A stretch of 58,409 nucleotides of DNA, from NCBI RefSeq assembly GCF_028290105.1, contig NZ_JAQGKL010000146.1, forward strand, positions 1 to 58,409. Reading direction: 5' to 3'. The notes beneath the pieces are model-generated. The model ran no database searches and was not told the origin of the DNA. It saw nothing but the letters and a program-made list of their open reading frames with translations. The translations under genes and the position numbers were made by a program. Below, in pieces: positions 57,207 through 58,409 of the stretch. Every line of letters begins with the position of its first letter. The first letter of the stretch is position 1. Source of the stretch: Methylobacterium sp. GTDB lineage: Bacteria; Pseudomonadota; Alphaproteobacteria; Rhizobiales; Beijerinckiaceae.

Positions 57207-57385
57207 GACGAAATCCTTGAATAGCCAAGCCGACCGGCCCGTCTGGCGGCCCGCGGCCATAGATCACGCGCAATCGGATGAAGGCGCGCCTATACCCCAC
57301 GCACCTTCGCCCGACAAGCGTGCGCCGCTCGAAGAGACCGCCCGGCGGTCGCTTTTCCTGATACGACCAATGATGACGAGGCACC

Positions 57386-58409
57386 ATGGCTCGCGGCCGT
57401 GACAAGAAAAACCAGGGGGCGCTCCGGCCCAAGGCACCGCTCGGTTCGCTGCGGCCACTGATTCCCTTCGCGGCAGTCTATCGCGGGCGGATCCTGGCGG
57501 CGTTCCTGTCACTGCTGGCGGCCTCGGGCGCGACCCTCGTCGTGCCGATCGCCCTGCGCCGGGTGATCGATCACGGCTTCTCGCCGGACGGACAGGGTGT
57601 CATCGACACCTACTTCGCCGCCCTGATCGGCGTGGTGGCGGTTCTCGCCCTGTCGAGCGGCGCGCGCTACTACACGGTGGTGACGCTGGGGGAGCGCGTG
57701 GTCGCGGACCTGCGCACCGCCGTGTTCCGGCGCCTGACCCAGCTCGACCCCGCCTTCTTCGACCGCTCGCTCTCGGGCGAGATCATCTCGCGGCTCACGG
57801 CGGACGCGACTCAGGTCAAGGCGGTGTTTGGCGTCTCGATCTCGATCCTGCTGCGCAACGCCTTCCTGTTCTCGGGCGCCGTGGTGATGATGGTGATTAC
57901 CAGCCCGAAGCTCTCGATCCTGGTGCTGGCGGCGATTCCCCTCATCGTCTTCCCGCTGATTCTGTCGGGACGCGGGGTGCGCCGACGCTCGCGGGCCGCT
58001 CAGGACCGGCTGGCGGATGCGTCCGCCTACGCAGCGGAGGCCGTGAACGCGATTCGCACCATGCAGGCCTTCGGCATGGGCCGGGCCACCGCCGCCCGCT
58101 TCGCCGACGCGTCCGAGAACGCTTACGGAGCGGCCCGCGATTCGATCCAGGCGCGGGCGCTCCTGACCGGCGTGGCGATCTTCCTGATCTCTGCGAGTGT
58201 CGTCGGGGTGATGTGGTACGGCGCCCAAGGCGTGCTCGCCGGCACCATGACGGCGGGCCAGCTCTCGCAATTCGTGCTCTACGCGGTCTTCGGCGCCAGC
58301 GCCCTGGGGCAGCTCTCGGAGGTCTACGGCGAACTCGCTCAGGCCGCCGGCGCCGCCGAGCGCCTCGGCGAGATCCTGGCCGCCGAATCCGCCATCCAGG
58401 TCCCGGCCG
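57386..58409 (+). CDS. ABC transporter (MsbA-like exporter), 5' part
   Basis: 341 residues are visible and the gene runs off the window before its nucleotide-binding domain. After a basic start (MARGRDKKNQGALRPKAPLG) come the transmembrane helices of a type IV exporter: LAAFLSLLAASGATLVVPIA, then LIGVVAVLALSSGARYY. The coupling-region motif RLTQLDPAFFDRSLSGEIIS, then RLTADATQVK, is typical of MsbA/LmrA-type half transporters. QFVLYAVFGASALGQLSEVY is the last helix. It probably exports a lipid or drug; the partner domain is not visible. AGGCACC precedes the ATG. Confidence 0.9.
   Translation, partial: MARGRDKKNQGALRPKAPLGSLRPLIPFAAVYRGRILAAFLSLLAASGATLVVPIALRRVIDHGFSPDGQGVIDTYFAALIGVVAVLALSSGARYYTVVTLGERVVADLRTAVFRRLTQLDPAFFDRSLSGEIISRLTADATQVKAVFGVSISILLRNAFLFSGAVVMMVITSPKLSILVLAAIPLIVFPLILSGRGVRRRSRAAQDRLADASAYAAEAVNAIRTMQAFGMGRATAARFADASENAYGAARDSIQARALLTGVAIFLISASVVGVMWYGAQGVLAGTMTAGQLSQFVLYAVFGASALGQLSEVYGELAQAAGAAERLGEILAAESAIQVPA

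Overview
The window is a gene-dense, very GC-rich stretch (TTAA tetramers are rare outside a few intergenic sites) with a typical alphaproteobacterial core-gene layout. The ChvG/ChvI-HprK-EIIA-HPr block, a methylmalonyl-CoA mutase small subunit, an OlsB-like acyltransferase, several small proteins of Rhizobiales type and possible CtrA boxes suggest Hyphomicrobiales, most likely Methylobacteriaceae (Methylobacterium or Methylorubrum). This assignment is inference from gene content. I see no integrase, insertion sequence, CRISPR array, tRNA or rRNA, so the region looks chromosomal and vertically inherited.

Layout. 1-1.7 kb: the end of a His-rich CobW-type metallochaperone and a BioF2/CelD-like protein. 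1.7-5.7 kb (minus): the regulatory PTS and envelope-stress block HPr, EIIA, HprK, ChvG, ChvI. 6-9 kb: HugZ-like protein and LepA. 8.9-14.9 kb (minus): a Lys/Ala repeat protein, a PiT phosphate transporter with its DUF47 partner, a soluble GAF chemoreceptor, a PAS-GGDEF cyclase and two exported small proteins. 15-22.4 kb: methylmalonyl-CoA mutase small subunit, UppP, a GST that may be FzlA, QueG, an SDR protein, an OlsB-like acyltransferase and a Gly/Met-rich small protein. 22.5-30.5 kb (plus): a HerA-like ATPase, then rplU-rpmA-obgE-proB-proA-nadD-rsfS-rlmH. 30.5-35.8 kb (plus): cell-envelope genes envC-like, ctpA and yibQ-like, then rppH and a DUF2939 gene.

35.8-45.8 kb: a ROK-type protein whose motifs are in circularly permuted order, a lone receiver protein, a YoaK-like membrane protein, a WD40 protein, an O-antigen-ligase-like protein, and a minus-strand block argB / HAD nucleotidase / zincin. 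46-51.5 kb: clpB, a short-chain fatty acid transporter and an exported carboxymuconolactone-decarboxylase-like protein. 51.5-55.8 kb (minus): rpmH-rnpA-yidC-engB-DUF423 and two tiny membrane proteins in a chain of overlapping genes. 55.9-57.2 kb: a clear rpmH promoter, a candidate sRNA of the mmgR/suhB (alpha-r8) type with its own terminator, a DUF1465 gene and rpmE. The window ends inside an ABC exporter.

The main themes are translation and ribosome maturation (LepA, L21, L27, Obg, RsfS, RlmH, L34, RnpA, EngB, L31, QueG), envelope biogenesis (UppP, EnvC-like, CtpA, YibQ-like, YidC, OlsB, ABC exporter) and signalling (ChvGI, PTS, chemoreceptor, diguanylate cyclase). The most unusual item is the permuted ROK protein at 35775-36854.
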